NCBI RefSeq assembly: GCF_008042035.1
Contig: NZ_RDBL01000027.1
Coordinates: 274,473 to 338,472 of the forward strand
DNA: 64,000 bases
DNA from: Streptomyces sp. col6
Lineage (GTDB): Bacteria; Actinomycetota; Actinomycetes; Streptomycetales; Streptomycetaceae
Direction of reading: 5' to 3'
The notes below the pieces were generated by a model, which worked only from the letters and a program-made list of their open reading frames with translations, had not been told where the DNA came from and did no database searches. Below are positions 49,449 to 56,205 of the stretch, piece by piece (position 1 is the first letter of the stretch; every line of letters begins with the position of its first letter). Position numbers and translations under genes: made by a program.

Positions 49449-50309
49449 TCACCGATCGTCGCGGTCGATCGCGGCGATCAGGTCCAGCGTGTGCTCCGGC
49501 GACAGCGCGTGCGTCTGGAGGGTCCGGAAGGCCGAGCTGTACGCCGCAAGGTCTTCTTTCCGTTCCAGATAGAGGCTACTCGTCAAGTGGTCAAGTACGA
49601 CCACGTCAAGATCAGAAGCGGTCGGAAAGGAGAAGATGACGAAAGGACTGGTGAGGCTCACATACCCGCCGACCGAGAACGGAAGTAACTGGATTTGCAC
49701 GTGGGGAAGTTGGGCCACCCGCGCGAGATGGCGCAGCTGTTCCCGCATCACTCTTCGGCCACCCACCTCCCGGCGTAGCACCGCCTCGTCGAGCACCGCG
49801 CTCAGGCGCAGCGGCGGGTCGTTCCGCAGCACGCCCTGCCGGGTCAGCCGTACCTCCACCAGGGAGTCCAGCTGACCGGACGGCAGCCCGTCGAGGGTGG
49901 CCCGGGTCACCGCGCGGGCGTAGTCGGCCGTCTGCAACAGGCCCGGTACCACGGAGGTCTCCAGGGTGCGGGCGGTGCGCGCCTGCGACTCCAGGCTGAT
50001 GAAGTCGCGGTACTGCGGCGGGATGAGACCGCGGTACGCGTGCCACCACCCGGCGCCGCCCCCGCCCGCCGATCCGGCGAGCGCGCCCAGGACCTCGCGC
50101 AGCTTCGGATCGTCCATGCCGTACGCGTCCAGCAGCCGGTTCACGTCATCCGGCCGCACCCCGCTGACACCTGTCTCGATTCTGCTCACCTTCGACTGGT
50201 GCCAGCCGAGCAGTCCCGCGGCCTCCCGGCTCGTGAGACCCGACGCGTGGCGCAGACTCCGCAGCTCCTCCCCGAGCTTGCGGCGCCGCACCGCAGGACC
50301 GTGCTGCAT
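49449..50309 (-). CDS. WhiJ-like XRE regulator (HTH-DUF5753) containing a TTA codon
   Basis: 286-aa regulator with an N-terminal HTH (about 11-65; LTSREAAGLLGWHQSKVSRIETG) and a C-terminal DUF5753 domain (about 95-280; YRDFISLESQARTARTLETSVVPGLLQT), the architecture of WhiJ-type proteins. Codon 208 is TTA (49688-49686; Leu in VQIQLLPF), making it a candidate bldA target. It forms an operon with the DUF397 gene and diverges from an RsbW-like ATPase. The set resembles known developmental regulatory clusters; its targets are unknown. GGGAGG precedes the ATG by about 11 nt. Confidence 0.92.
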   Translation of the reverse strand: MQHGPAVRRRKLGEELRSLRHASGLTSREAAGLLGWHQSKVSRIETGVSGVRPDDVNRLLDAYGMDDPKLREVLGALAGSAGGGGAGWWHAYRGLIPPQYRDFISLESQARTARTLETSVVPGLLQTADYARAVTRATLDGLPSGQLDSLVEVRLTRQGVLRNDPPLRLSAVLDEAVLRREVGGRRVMREQLRHLARVAQLPHVQIQLLPFSVGGYVSLTSPFVIFSFPTASDLDVVVLDHLTSSLYLERKEDLAAYSSAFRTLQTHALSPEHTLDLIAAIDRDDR

Positions 50310-50395
50310 CTGATGGCTCCCTCCCGCTGCCTGACGAGGGGACAGTGTGGCTCCGGCGGGAGGCCTTGCGGGAAGAGTTCACCGGTTTGAGCGAC

Positions 50396-50411
50396 AGATA
50401 TATGCATATCT
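50396..50411. promoter_or_regulatory. AT-rich palindrome between XRE and ATPase genes
   Basis: AGATAT (50396-50401) and ATATCT (50406-50411) flank ATGC; inside is the perfect 10-bp palindrome ATATGCATAT. In a 72% GC genome such an AT-rich symmetric element between divergent starts 50309 and 50515 is a strong operator/promoter candidate for the XRE protein. Confidence 0.55.
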
Positions 50412-50514
50412 TGGCCGATCGCCCCCGCGCGGGGCAGCATCGGTGGCAATCTGGCGCGAAGCGCGACCGGACGGCTTGCCGGGCCGGTACTGGGTGGGAA
50501 AGGGACGGCTCGCC

Positions 50515-50946
50515 ATGGCAGACCATCAAGAAGCACGTGTCACTCTGCCGAGCGAGCCGGTCTCGGTCTCCGCGGCCCGGAGATACGTGGCCCGGGTACT
50601 GGCCGAGTGGGGCATGCCCGACGACGCGGAGGCCGCCGACTCCCTGCGGCTGATCATCTCGGAGCTGGCCACCAACGCCGTTCTGCACACCTTCGGCCAG
50701 TCACCCACCTTCACCATCGACCTGCGGCTGGAGCGGGAGGAGCGGCTGCGCCTCGGCGTGACGGACAGCCATCCCCGCCGGCCCCAGCGGCTGCCCGCCG
50801 CCGTCCAGCAGGACAACGGGCGCGGCATGGTCATCATCCGCTCGCTGGCCAAGGAGCACGGCGGCCGGCTGACCGTCACACCCACCGCCGACGGGGGCAA
50901 GACCGTCTGGGTGGAACTCCCGTGGCAGGTCCCCGTCCAGCCCTGA
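50515..50946 (+). CDS. RsbW-like ATP-binding protein (HATPase_c)
   Basis: 143-aa single-domain GHKL ATPase of the anti-sigma/serine kinase type. The N box is IISELATNAVLHT (E50, N54) and the G1 box is DNGRGMVIIRSLA near residue 105. Such proteins accompany whiJ-like XRE and DUF397 genes in Streptomyces and may act as anti-sigma factors or protein kinases. I chose ATG 50515, where the domain begins; an in-frame ATG at 50347 adds 56 residues without domain character and would overlap the palindrome. Confidence 0.85.
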   Translation: MADHQEARVTLPSEPVSVSAARRYVARVLAEWGMPDDAEAADSLRLIISELATNAVLHTFGQSPTFTIDLRLEREERLRLGVTDSHPRRPQRLPAAVQQDNGRGMVIIRSLAKEHGGRLTVTPTADGGKTVWVELPWQVPVQP

Positions 50947-50972
50947 GGCCGGGCACGCCCGCCCCGCCGGCG

Positions 50973-51446
50973 TCAGCCGACCCGGCCGTAGTAGACGCTC
51001 CTGGTCCAGATCTTCTCCAGGCGGACCACGGCACCGGTCTTCGGCGAGTGCCAGATCTTCCCACTGCCGGCGTAGATGCCCACGTGGTAGACGCTGCGCC
51101 CGGCATGGAAGAAGACCAGGTCACCTCGTTGCCGCTTGGACGCCGAGATGTGCCTGGTCCTGTTGTACTGCTGCTGGGCCGTCCGGGGGAGTTTCTTGCC
51201 GGCCTTCTTGAACGAGTAGAGCGTCAGGCCCGAACAGTCGAAACTGCCGGGCCCGGTGGCACCCCAGCGATAGGGCGCCCCCTTCTTCGACGCTGCGATC
51301 TTCAGAGCCTTCATCGCATGGCCCGCCGCCTGCGCCTCGGACGCGGCACCGGGGACGAACAGCGTGCCGCCGACGGCGGCGAGAGTCATGACCGAGGCCG
51401 TGGTGGCTCGGGCGAGCAGAGACGGGACCTGAACCTGCGCACTCAT
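50973..51446 (-). CDS. Secreted NlpC/P60 cell-wall peptidase
   Basis: 157-aa secreted peptidoglycan endopeptidase. A signal sequence (about 1-41, ending AASEAQAAG) precedes an NlpC/P60 domain with catalytic C71 (FDCSGLTLYSF), H121 (VYHVGIYAG) and H133 (IWHSP). It cleaves peptide cross-links in the wall, as in Streptomyces spore and germination hydrolases. GAAGGGTT precedes ATG 51446. Its leader carries a c-di-AMP riboswitch, so expression should follow c-di-AMP level. Confidence 0.93.
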   Translation of the reverse strand: MSAQVQVPSLLARATTASVMTLAAVGGTLFVPGAASEAQAAGHAMKALKIAASKKGAPYRWGATGPGSFDCSGLTLYSFKKAGKKLPRTAQQQYNRTRHISASKRQRGDLVFFHAGRSVYHVGIYAGSGKIWHSPKTGAVVRLEKIWTRSVYYGRVG

Positions 51447-51462
51447 GCGCAACCCTTCGTCA

Positions 51463-51600
51463 GCCGCCTGTGAAGGATGACCTGTCGGGTTCGGGCTGGC
51501 GAAGTTGCCCGGCCGCGCTCGGCGGCTTCACCCCGAGGGACAACCGGAGATCCGGCGGTCCCGTAGTGCTCGGGTCCTCCACTCCTGCCGATCCACTCCT
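51463..51600 (-). promoter_or_regulatory. ydaO/yuaA c-di-AMP riboswitch
   Basis: The minus-strand RNA carries the conserved ydaO segments in order: GAGGACCCGAGCACUACGGG, then GUCCCUCGGGGUGAAGCCG, then CCGGGCAACUUCGCCAGCCC, then GAACCCGACAG and UUCACAGGCGG. These match the class as known upstream of rpfA and wall hydrolases in Streptomyces, where c-di-AMP reduces expression. It ends about 17 nt before the NlpC/P60 ATG. The 5' boundary is approximate and may extend further upstream. Confidence 0.87.
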
Positions 51601-51951
51601 GTCGACCAGTCATCCGGACGGCGGCAGGACTCGGCGTCCGCCCGGACCGCCCCGCCGCGGTGGCGGGGGCTTGTCGTCCCACGGATCTTGACTCACCTCG
51701 GGCCCGTTTTCCGAGGCGAAACAGCCATAAGTGAAGATCGTCACGGATGGTCCGTTCAGGTGGACAGGGGGCTTTCCGGCTGTTCGCCCGCCTCCCGCGG
51801 CCGTGGCCGTACCAGCGGTGTCGCGAAGGAATCCACCCCGCGCGCATCAGGAAAAGGCAAATCGGGCCGTCGCTCGTGAGGGGGAACGCCTACGCCGAAC
51901 GAGCGAAGAAAACCCGTTCGCCCGTCGGGCGTGTCGGCGCGATCCGCTCCG
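51601..51951. other. Intergenic region upstream of the riboswitch
   Basis: This 351-bp stretch holds no credible gene. It contains a GC hairpin at about 51649-51668, a CCTCGG/CCGAGG inverted repeat (51696-51701 with 51711-51716) around an AAAACGGG-type loop, and less GC-rich DNA toward 51720-51870. The promoter of the riboswitch-NlpC transcript must lie here, but I cannot place it with confidence. Confidence 0.6.
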
Positions 51952-52260
51952 TCAACTCGGCGGAGCGGGCGGCAGGGTGACTCGGGCCGCCCGCCGCTCC
52001 CCGTCCAGCGTCCGCAGCGCCCGGGTCAACGTGGTGCTGTGGATGCGTGTTTCGCCGCGCCGGTGCATCAGCGCGAGCGCGTCCCTCAGGGCCGCCGCGT
52101 GCGAGGCGAGCGCCTGGGCGGCTCGCAGGGCGGTGTACGTGTCGTCACCGCGGGCCGGGTTGATCCGGCCCAGCTCGTCGAGGACATGCAGATAGCGGTC
52201 GATGAACTCGCACTCGGCCCCCGTCAGGGCGGGCAGCGGCGAGAACTCCGGTGGCTGCAT
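51952..52260 (-). CDS. Small hypothetical protein downstream of clpP-like gene
   Basis: 102-aa helical protein that I do not recognise (FIDRYLHVLDELGRINPARG; ALRAAQALASHAAALRDALALMHRRGE). It has no signal peptide or transmembrane helix. ATG 52260 lies 7 nt after the clpP-like stop, with CCGGGG between, so it is almost surely cotranscribed and possibly coupled. It ends in a Pro-rich tail (LPPAPPS). It could be a partner or adaptor of the ClpP-like protein; this is inference from position only. Confidence 0.7.
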   Translation of the reverse strand: MQPPEFSPLPALTGAECEFIDRYLHVLDELGRINPARGDDTYTALRAAQALASHAAALRDALALMHRRGETRIHSTTLTRALRTLDGERRAARVTLPPAPPS

Positions 52261-52267
52261 CCCCGGT

Positions 52268-52900
52268 TCACCGCTCGGAGTGCGGCGGCACCGGGACCCG
52301 GTCCCGCACGATGTGGTCGACGATCCCGTACGCCAGCGCGCCCTCCGCGTCGAGGACGAGGTCGCGTTCGGTGTCCTCGGAGACCTGCTCGGCGGAGCGG
52401 CCGGTGTGCCGGGCCAGCATGCCGGTCATCGTCTCGCGCATCCGGGCCAGTTCGCGCGCCTCGATCTCCAGGTCGGACGGCTGCCCCCGCAGGGGCTCGT
52501 CGAGCGCGGGCTGGCTCACGACCACCTTGGCGCCCGGCAGCATGTGCCGTCGGCCCGGCGCGCCCGCGGCGAGCAGGACCGCCGCGCCGGCCCCAGCCCG
52601 GCCGAGGCAGTAGGTCTCCACCTCGCAGCTGAGGAAGGCCATCGTGTCGTAGAGGGTCGTCATCGCCCCGTACGAGCCGCCCGGCGAGTTGATGTACAGC
52701 GAGACGGGCCGGTCCGGTGCGTCGTGCTCCAGATACATCAGCTGCGCGACCAGATCGTTGGCGGCGGTGTCGTCGAGGTCCGTGCCGAGGAAGACGACGC
52801 GCTCGGCCAGCAGCTTGGAGTACGGGTCGAGGGTGCGGGTCCCCCGGGAGGTGCGCTCGGTGAACTCGGGCAGGACGTGACGGGCGGCGGGACGGTACAC
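52268..52900 (-). CDS. ClpP-like protein lacking catalytic Ser and His
   Basis: 210-aa ClpP-fold protein with family segments RVVFLGTDLDD, SLYINSPGGS and YDTMAFLSCEV. The active site is altered: the Ser motif MAASMGA reads RAGAGAA, with A104 at the nucleophile position, and the His motif MIHQP reads VVSQP, with S129 at the His position. Only the Asp (D180 in ERD) remains. It should be proteolytically inactive and may act as a regulatory or structural subunit with active ClpP rings. GTG 52900 has GGAGGAGAGG upstream. It is divergent from an orphan Phd-type antitoxin. Confidence 0.9.
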   Translation of the reverse strand: MYRPAARHVLPEFTERTSRGTRTLDPYSKLLAERVVFLGTDLDDTAANDLVAQLMYLEHDAPDRPVSLYINSPGGSYGAMTTLYDTMAFLSCEVETYCLGRAGAGAAVLLAAGAPGRRHMLPGAKVVVSQPALDEPLRGQPSDLEIEARELARMRETMTGMLARHTGRSAEQVSEDTERDLVLDAEGALAYGIVDHIVRDRVPVPPHSER

Positions 52901-52963
52901 GGCTGTGCCTCTCCTCCGGTGGCGCGGGCGCAGCGGAGCACCCGCACACGCTTCCGTAAAAAA

Positions 52964-52978
52964 TGTACAGGACGTACA
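52964..52978. promoter_or_regulatory. TGTAC palindrome, Phd/YefM operator
   Basis: TGTAC (52964-52968) and GTACA (52974-52978) form an inverted repeat with a 5-bp spacer, like the TGTACA-type operators of YefM/Phd antitoxins. It lies just before the antitoxin -10 TATGAT (52985-52990) and in the 96-bp gap shared with the clpP-like gene. Confidence 0.65.
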
Positions 52979-52996
52979 GAAGGTTATGATGGGAGC

Positions 52997-53281
52997 ATGG
53001 CTTACGAGATTCCGGTGACGCAAGCCCGTGCTGAACTCGCCGAACTGATCAACCGCGTCGTCTACGGCGGCGAGCGCGTGGTCGTCACGCGGCACGGAAA
53101 ACCGCTCGTCGCCCTCGTGTCGGCCGCTGACCTCGAACGACTCGAGAAGGAGGAGGCGGCGGAGCAGGAGCACGTGATCAGCTCGGTCTCCTCGATCGAC
53201 TCCGGGGCGTCCGCTCCGGGCGAACGGCAGCGCTTCGGCATCGCGGCTGAGCACCGCGGGCACCACGGCCGGGACGACTGA
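52997..53281 (+). CDS. Orphan Phd/YefM-family antitoxin
   Basis: 94-aa Phd/YefM antitoxin: IPVTQARAELAELINRVVYGGERVVVTRHGKPLVALVSA is the DNA-binding fold, followed by an acidic linker and a His-rich tail (AAEHRGHHGRDD) in place of a clear toxin-binding helix. No RelE, YoeB or Doc toxin follows: the next gene is convergent after a terminator. TATGAT ends 6 nt before ATG 52997, so leaderless or with GGGAG as weak SD. It probably acts as a stand-alone autoregulator, and perhaps regulates the divergent clpP-like gene. Confidence 0.88.
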   Translation: MAYEIPVTQARAELAELINRVVYGGERVVVTRHGKPLVALVSAADLERLEKEEAAEQEHVISSVSSIDSGASAPGERQRFGIAAEHRGHHGRDD

Positions 53282-53289
53282 CCTCCGCA

Positions 53290-53335
53290 CACGGCAAGGC
53301 GCCCCCGCCCGCAGGGGCGGGGGCGCCTTGCCGTG
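53290..53335. terminator. Strong bidirectional terminator
   Basis: A perfect 20-bp stem (53290-53309 with 53316-53335) and 6-nt loop lie between the convergent antitoxin and membrane-protein genes. It is the longest perfect stem found in the window. Confidence 0.9.
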
Positions 53336-53348
53336 GTGTGCGAGCGGA

Positions 53349-54341
53349 TCAGCCCGCCAGTGCGGGCTCCCGCGCGGCCGGGGCCGGCGAGGCGCCCTCC
53401 ATCGTGGTCCTGCGGCGGCCGCCGGCGAGTACGGCGGCGAGTCCGAGCACCGCCCACACGGAGAGCGTCAGGGCCGCGCCGCCCGCCGTCGCGCCGTCGA
53501 AGAACGCCACCGACCGCAGCAGTGACCCGCCGGCCCCCGGCGGCAGCAGCTGGCCGAGCGTGCCGACCGGCCGGGGCAGCAGCTCGGGCGCGCTGGTCAC
53601 TCCGGAGAACGGGTTGCCCAGGAACACCATGAGCAGGGCGCCGAGGCCGATGCCCGGTGTCCCGATCAGGGCGGCGAGCCCCGCCACCGGCGCGCCGATG
53701 GCGAGTACGGTCAGGGCGATGCTCCCGGCCTCGGCCCACCAGTCGCCGGTGAGGGCGCCGAGCCAGCTGTCCGTCACGGCGGTGGCGAGGAGCCCCACCG
53801 CGACGGACACGCCGAGCAGTGCGGCACCGCCCCGTGCGCCGCGCACCCGCAGCAGGGTCACGGCCGCACCGGCGGCGACGCCTGCGATGGCCAGCGGCAT
53901 GATGCTGGAGCCGAGCACCGCGCCCCTGGGGTCGGCGGCGGGGGCGGCCACGACGTCGGTGACCGGGACGACGGAGCCGGCCGGTGCGCCGGCGCTCACC
54001 GCCTCGTGCAGCAGCTGGGCGACCACGGGGCCGGCGGCGCTCGCCGTCAGGAGCGCGGGGCCCTTCTCGGAGACGACGACCGCGCCGTACACGGTCCGGT
54101 CCTCGATCGCTTCCCTGGCGGCGGCCTCGGAGGCGTAGTGGTGGATCTCGAAGGCGCCGTCGTGCTCCTCGAACCGCTGCTGGACCTGGTCCGCGGCCGG
54201 CGCGGATCCGGCGATTCCGATGGGCAGGTCGCGCGGTGCCGTCCGGGCGGCGGGCCAGGCGAAGGCCCACAGGGCGAGGGTCACCACCACCGGCACCAGC
54301 AGGACGACCCCCACCATGCGGCGGTTCGGGGTGAGGGACAT
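53349..54341 (-). CDS. ABC-2/YhgE-like membrane protein
   Basis: 330-aa membrane protein with one N-terminal helix (about 9-28), an extracytoplasmic domain of about 110 aa (PIGIAGSAPAADQVQQRFEE, YGAVVVSEKGPALLTASAA) and five or six C-terminal helices (about 145-320). This is the layout of YhgE/Pip and ABC-2-like transport proteins, often regulated drug or lipid exporters. ATG 54341 has GAGGT upstream. The divergent TetR gene and two TetR boxes between them indicate repression by that regulator. No ATPase gene is adjacent. Confidence 0.8.
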   Translation of the reverse strand: MSLTPNRRMVGVVLLVPVVVTLALWAFAWPAARTAPRDLPIGIAGSAPAADQVQQRFEEHDGAFEIHHYASEAAAREAIEDRTVYGAVVVSEKGPALLTASAAGPVVAQLLHEAVSAGAPAGSVVPVTDVVAAPAADPRGAVLGSSIMPLAIAGVAAGAAVTLLRVRGARGGAALLGVSVAVGLLATAVTDSWLGALTGDWWAEAGSIALTVLAIGAPVAGLAALIGTPGIGLGALLMVFLGNPFSGVTSAPELLPRPVGTLGQLLPPGAGGSLLRSVAFFDGATAGGAALTLSVWAVLGLAAVLAGGRRRTTMEGASPAPAAREPALAG

Positions 54342-54363
54342 GGCACAGACCTCGATTCAAAGA

Positions 54364-54443
54364 GAATGATCGTTCGTTTTATGTCTCTGTCACTGTCGCC
54401 CCGCCCTCGCTTCCTTGTCAAGAATGAATGTTCGTTTTAGTTT
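54364..54443. promoter_or_regulatory. Paired TetR operator boxes and TetR promoter
   Basis: Two near-identical 19-bp segments beginning AGAATGA and ending TTCGTTTTA lie at 54363-54381 and 54421-54439. Their cores GAATGATCGTTC (54364-54375) and GAATGAATGTTC (54422-54433) are imperfect palindromes of the GAACGATCGTTC type. The TetR -10 TAGTTT (54438-54443) abuts the second box and lies 6 nt before ATG 54450. Confidence 0.75.
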
Positions 54444-54449
54444 GGGCGC

Positions 54450-55079
54450 ATGGCACGCGTATCCCAGGAGCACCTCGACGCCCGCCGCCGGCAGATCCTC
54501 GACGGCGCCGCGCGCTGCTTCGCCCGCGACGGATTCCACGGCACCTCGATGCAGGATGTACTGGGGGAGGTCGGCCTGTCGGCGGGCGCCGTCTACCGCT
54601 ACTTCAGCGGCAAGGAGGACCTGATCGCGGCCATCGCCACCGAGGCGGTCGACGGAGTGCGCCGGGCCTTCGAGGGGGCGGCGCGGGACACCCCCGTCCC
54701 CGCACCGGACGTTCTCATCGGCCGGGTGGCGCGGTCCCTGTTCGGGAACGGCCTGGAATCGGGGCGGGGGCTCGAGCCCCGGCCGTACGCGGGGCTGATC
54801 ATCCAGGTGTGGTCCGAGACCCTGCGCAGCGAGCGGCTGGCGGCCACCCTCACCGAGGCGTTCGGCGGGCTGCGCGGGGCCTGGACCGAGCTGGTCGGGC
54901 TGTACCGGGAGGCCGGTGTGCTCCGGGCCGAAGTGCCCGACGAGCACGTCGCCAGAGCCCTGATCGCGACGGCCCAGGGGTTCATCGCCCAGCTCGCCAT
55001 GTTCGGCGACACCGGCCCGGAGGTCCTGGAGAACGGCCTGCGCGGGCTGATGTCGATGGACGCGGTGAAGGCGGGCTGA
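54450..55079 (+). CDS. TetR family repressor
   Basis: 209-aa TetR/AcrR regulator with N-terminal HTH (about 14-60; GAARCFARDGFHGTSMQDVLGEVGLSAGAVYRYF) and a helical ligand-binding domain. It is divergent from a YhgE-like membrane protein, with two matching operator boxes between them, one next to its own -10, so it is probably an autorepressor and controls the exporter. Leaderless start inferred from TAGTTT then 6 nt then ATG. Confidence 0.93.
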   Translation: MARVSQEHLDARRRQILDGAARCFARDGFHGTSMQDVLGEVGLSAGAVYRYFSGKEDLIAAIATEAVDGVRRAFEGAARDTPVPAPDVLIGRVARSLFGNGLESGRGLEPRPYAGLIIQVWSETLRSERLAATLTEAFGGLRGAWTELVGLYREAGVLRAEVPDEHVARALIATAQGFIAQLAMFGDTGPEVLENGLRGLMSMDAVKAG

Positions 55080-55091
55080 CCCCGCCCGGCC

Positions 55092-56141
55092 TCACCCCTT
55101 CCGGTCGTGCTCCGCCAGCCAGGCGTCCTCCGCCGCGTAGTCGAACAGGCTCGTGCCGTACGACCGCAGCATGGCCGGGTACGCGTCCCGCCAGTCCCGT
55201 CCCGCGAGCTGCCCGGTGATCCACTCGACGGTCTCCGGCAGCGACTCGGCGTACCCCGTCACGGGCCGGTAGCCGAGTTCCCGCTCGGCCGCCGACATGT
55301 CGAAGACGATGGAGTGCGGCGCGCTCCAGGGCGTCGAGCCGACGTCATCGGGGGACGGCTCGCCGGGCATCAGCACCGTTTCCGTGCTCCGGCCCAGCAC
55401 CGCGTCCACCGCCTCGCCGATCTCCGCGACCGTCGGCGCCTGCGGATCGGCGGCGTTCAGCACCCGGGAACCGGGCCGGGCGGCGGCCAGCCGGATCAGC
55501 TCGGCCATGTTCGCCGAGTGGACCGGGTGGAAGCGGGACGCCCCGCCGTACGCCAGTACGCGACGGGTCCGGCCGTCCAGCGCCCGCTTGACGAAATACA
55601 GCTCACGCGGTGACCGGCAGTGCGGGCCGTGCACCGCGCCCGCCCGGAGCAGCGTGGTGGGCAGCGCGTCCCCGGCCTCGAGGAGGTCGCGTTCCAGCTG
55701 GATCTTGCGCGTCGCGTAGGTGGCCTCGCCCGGCGCCACGGTGTCCAGCGACTCCGGGATCGGCACCGGATAGCGGGGCGCCCCGCCCGGCTCGCCCTGC
55801 GTGTCGAAGCTGTGGCCCTTCTCGTCCTCGTACACCGCGCCGCTGGAGACCACCACCGCCGAACCGATCCGGTCCGCGAGAGCGGTCAGTTGCCGGGCGT
55901 GCTGCCGCCCGTACGCCACCATGTCCACCAGGACGTCGCATCCGGGGCCGAGCGCCGATGCCAGCGCGCCCTCCTCGTCGCGGTTCAGGGCGACCGCCCG
56001 GACCCCCTCGTCCCACGTCTCGTCGCGGCCACCGCCGCGCGAGGCCGCCGTCACCTCCCAGCCGTCCTCCGACAGCGCGCGCACGGCGGCCCGCCCTATC
56101 TGTCCCGTCGCTCCCAGTACCCATGCGTGTCCTTTGTTCAC
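55092..56141 (-). CDS. NAD(P)-dependent epimerase/reductase (atypical SDR)
   Basis: 349-aa extended or atypical SDR with an N-terminal Rossmann motif WVLGATGQIGRAAVRAL and the active-site region SSGAVYEDEKG; YATRK is a second candidate for the YxxxK pair. The substrate is unknown; the fold suits nucleotide-sugar epimerases or isoflavone-reductase-like enzymes. GTG 56141 was chosen because TAGCGT ends 7 nt before it with no SD; another GTG 9 nt upstream overlaps the -10. It is convergent with the TetR gene, 12 bp apart. Confidence 0.83.
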   Translation of the reverse strand: MNKGHAWVLGATGQIGRAAVRALSEDGWEVTAASRGGGRDETWDEGVRAVALNRDEEGALASALGPGCDVLVDMVAYGRQHARQLTALADRIGSAVVVSSGAVYEDEKGHSFDTQGEPGGAPRYPVPIPESLDTVAPGEATYATRKIQLERDLLEAGDALPTTLLRAGAVHGPHCRSPRELYFVKRALDGRTRRVLAYGGASRFHPVHSANMAELIRLAAARPGSRVLNAADPQAPTVAEIGEAVDAVLGRSTETVLMPGEPSPDDVGSTPWSAPHSIVFDMSAAERELGYRPVTGYAESLPETVEWITGQLAGRDWRDAYPAMLRSYGTSLFDYAAEDAWLAEHDRKG

Positions 56142-56205
56142 GCTCCGCACGCTAGGGCAGGAACAAGGCGCTGACCAGGCAGTTTCACCGCTCGCGAATC
56201 CGCTC

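Noticed and set aside
51649..51668. GC hairpin upstream of the riboswitch as a terminator of a real gene
   Set aside because: No gene reads into it from either side at suitable distance; it may just be secondary structure of the leader region.
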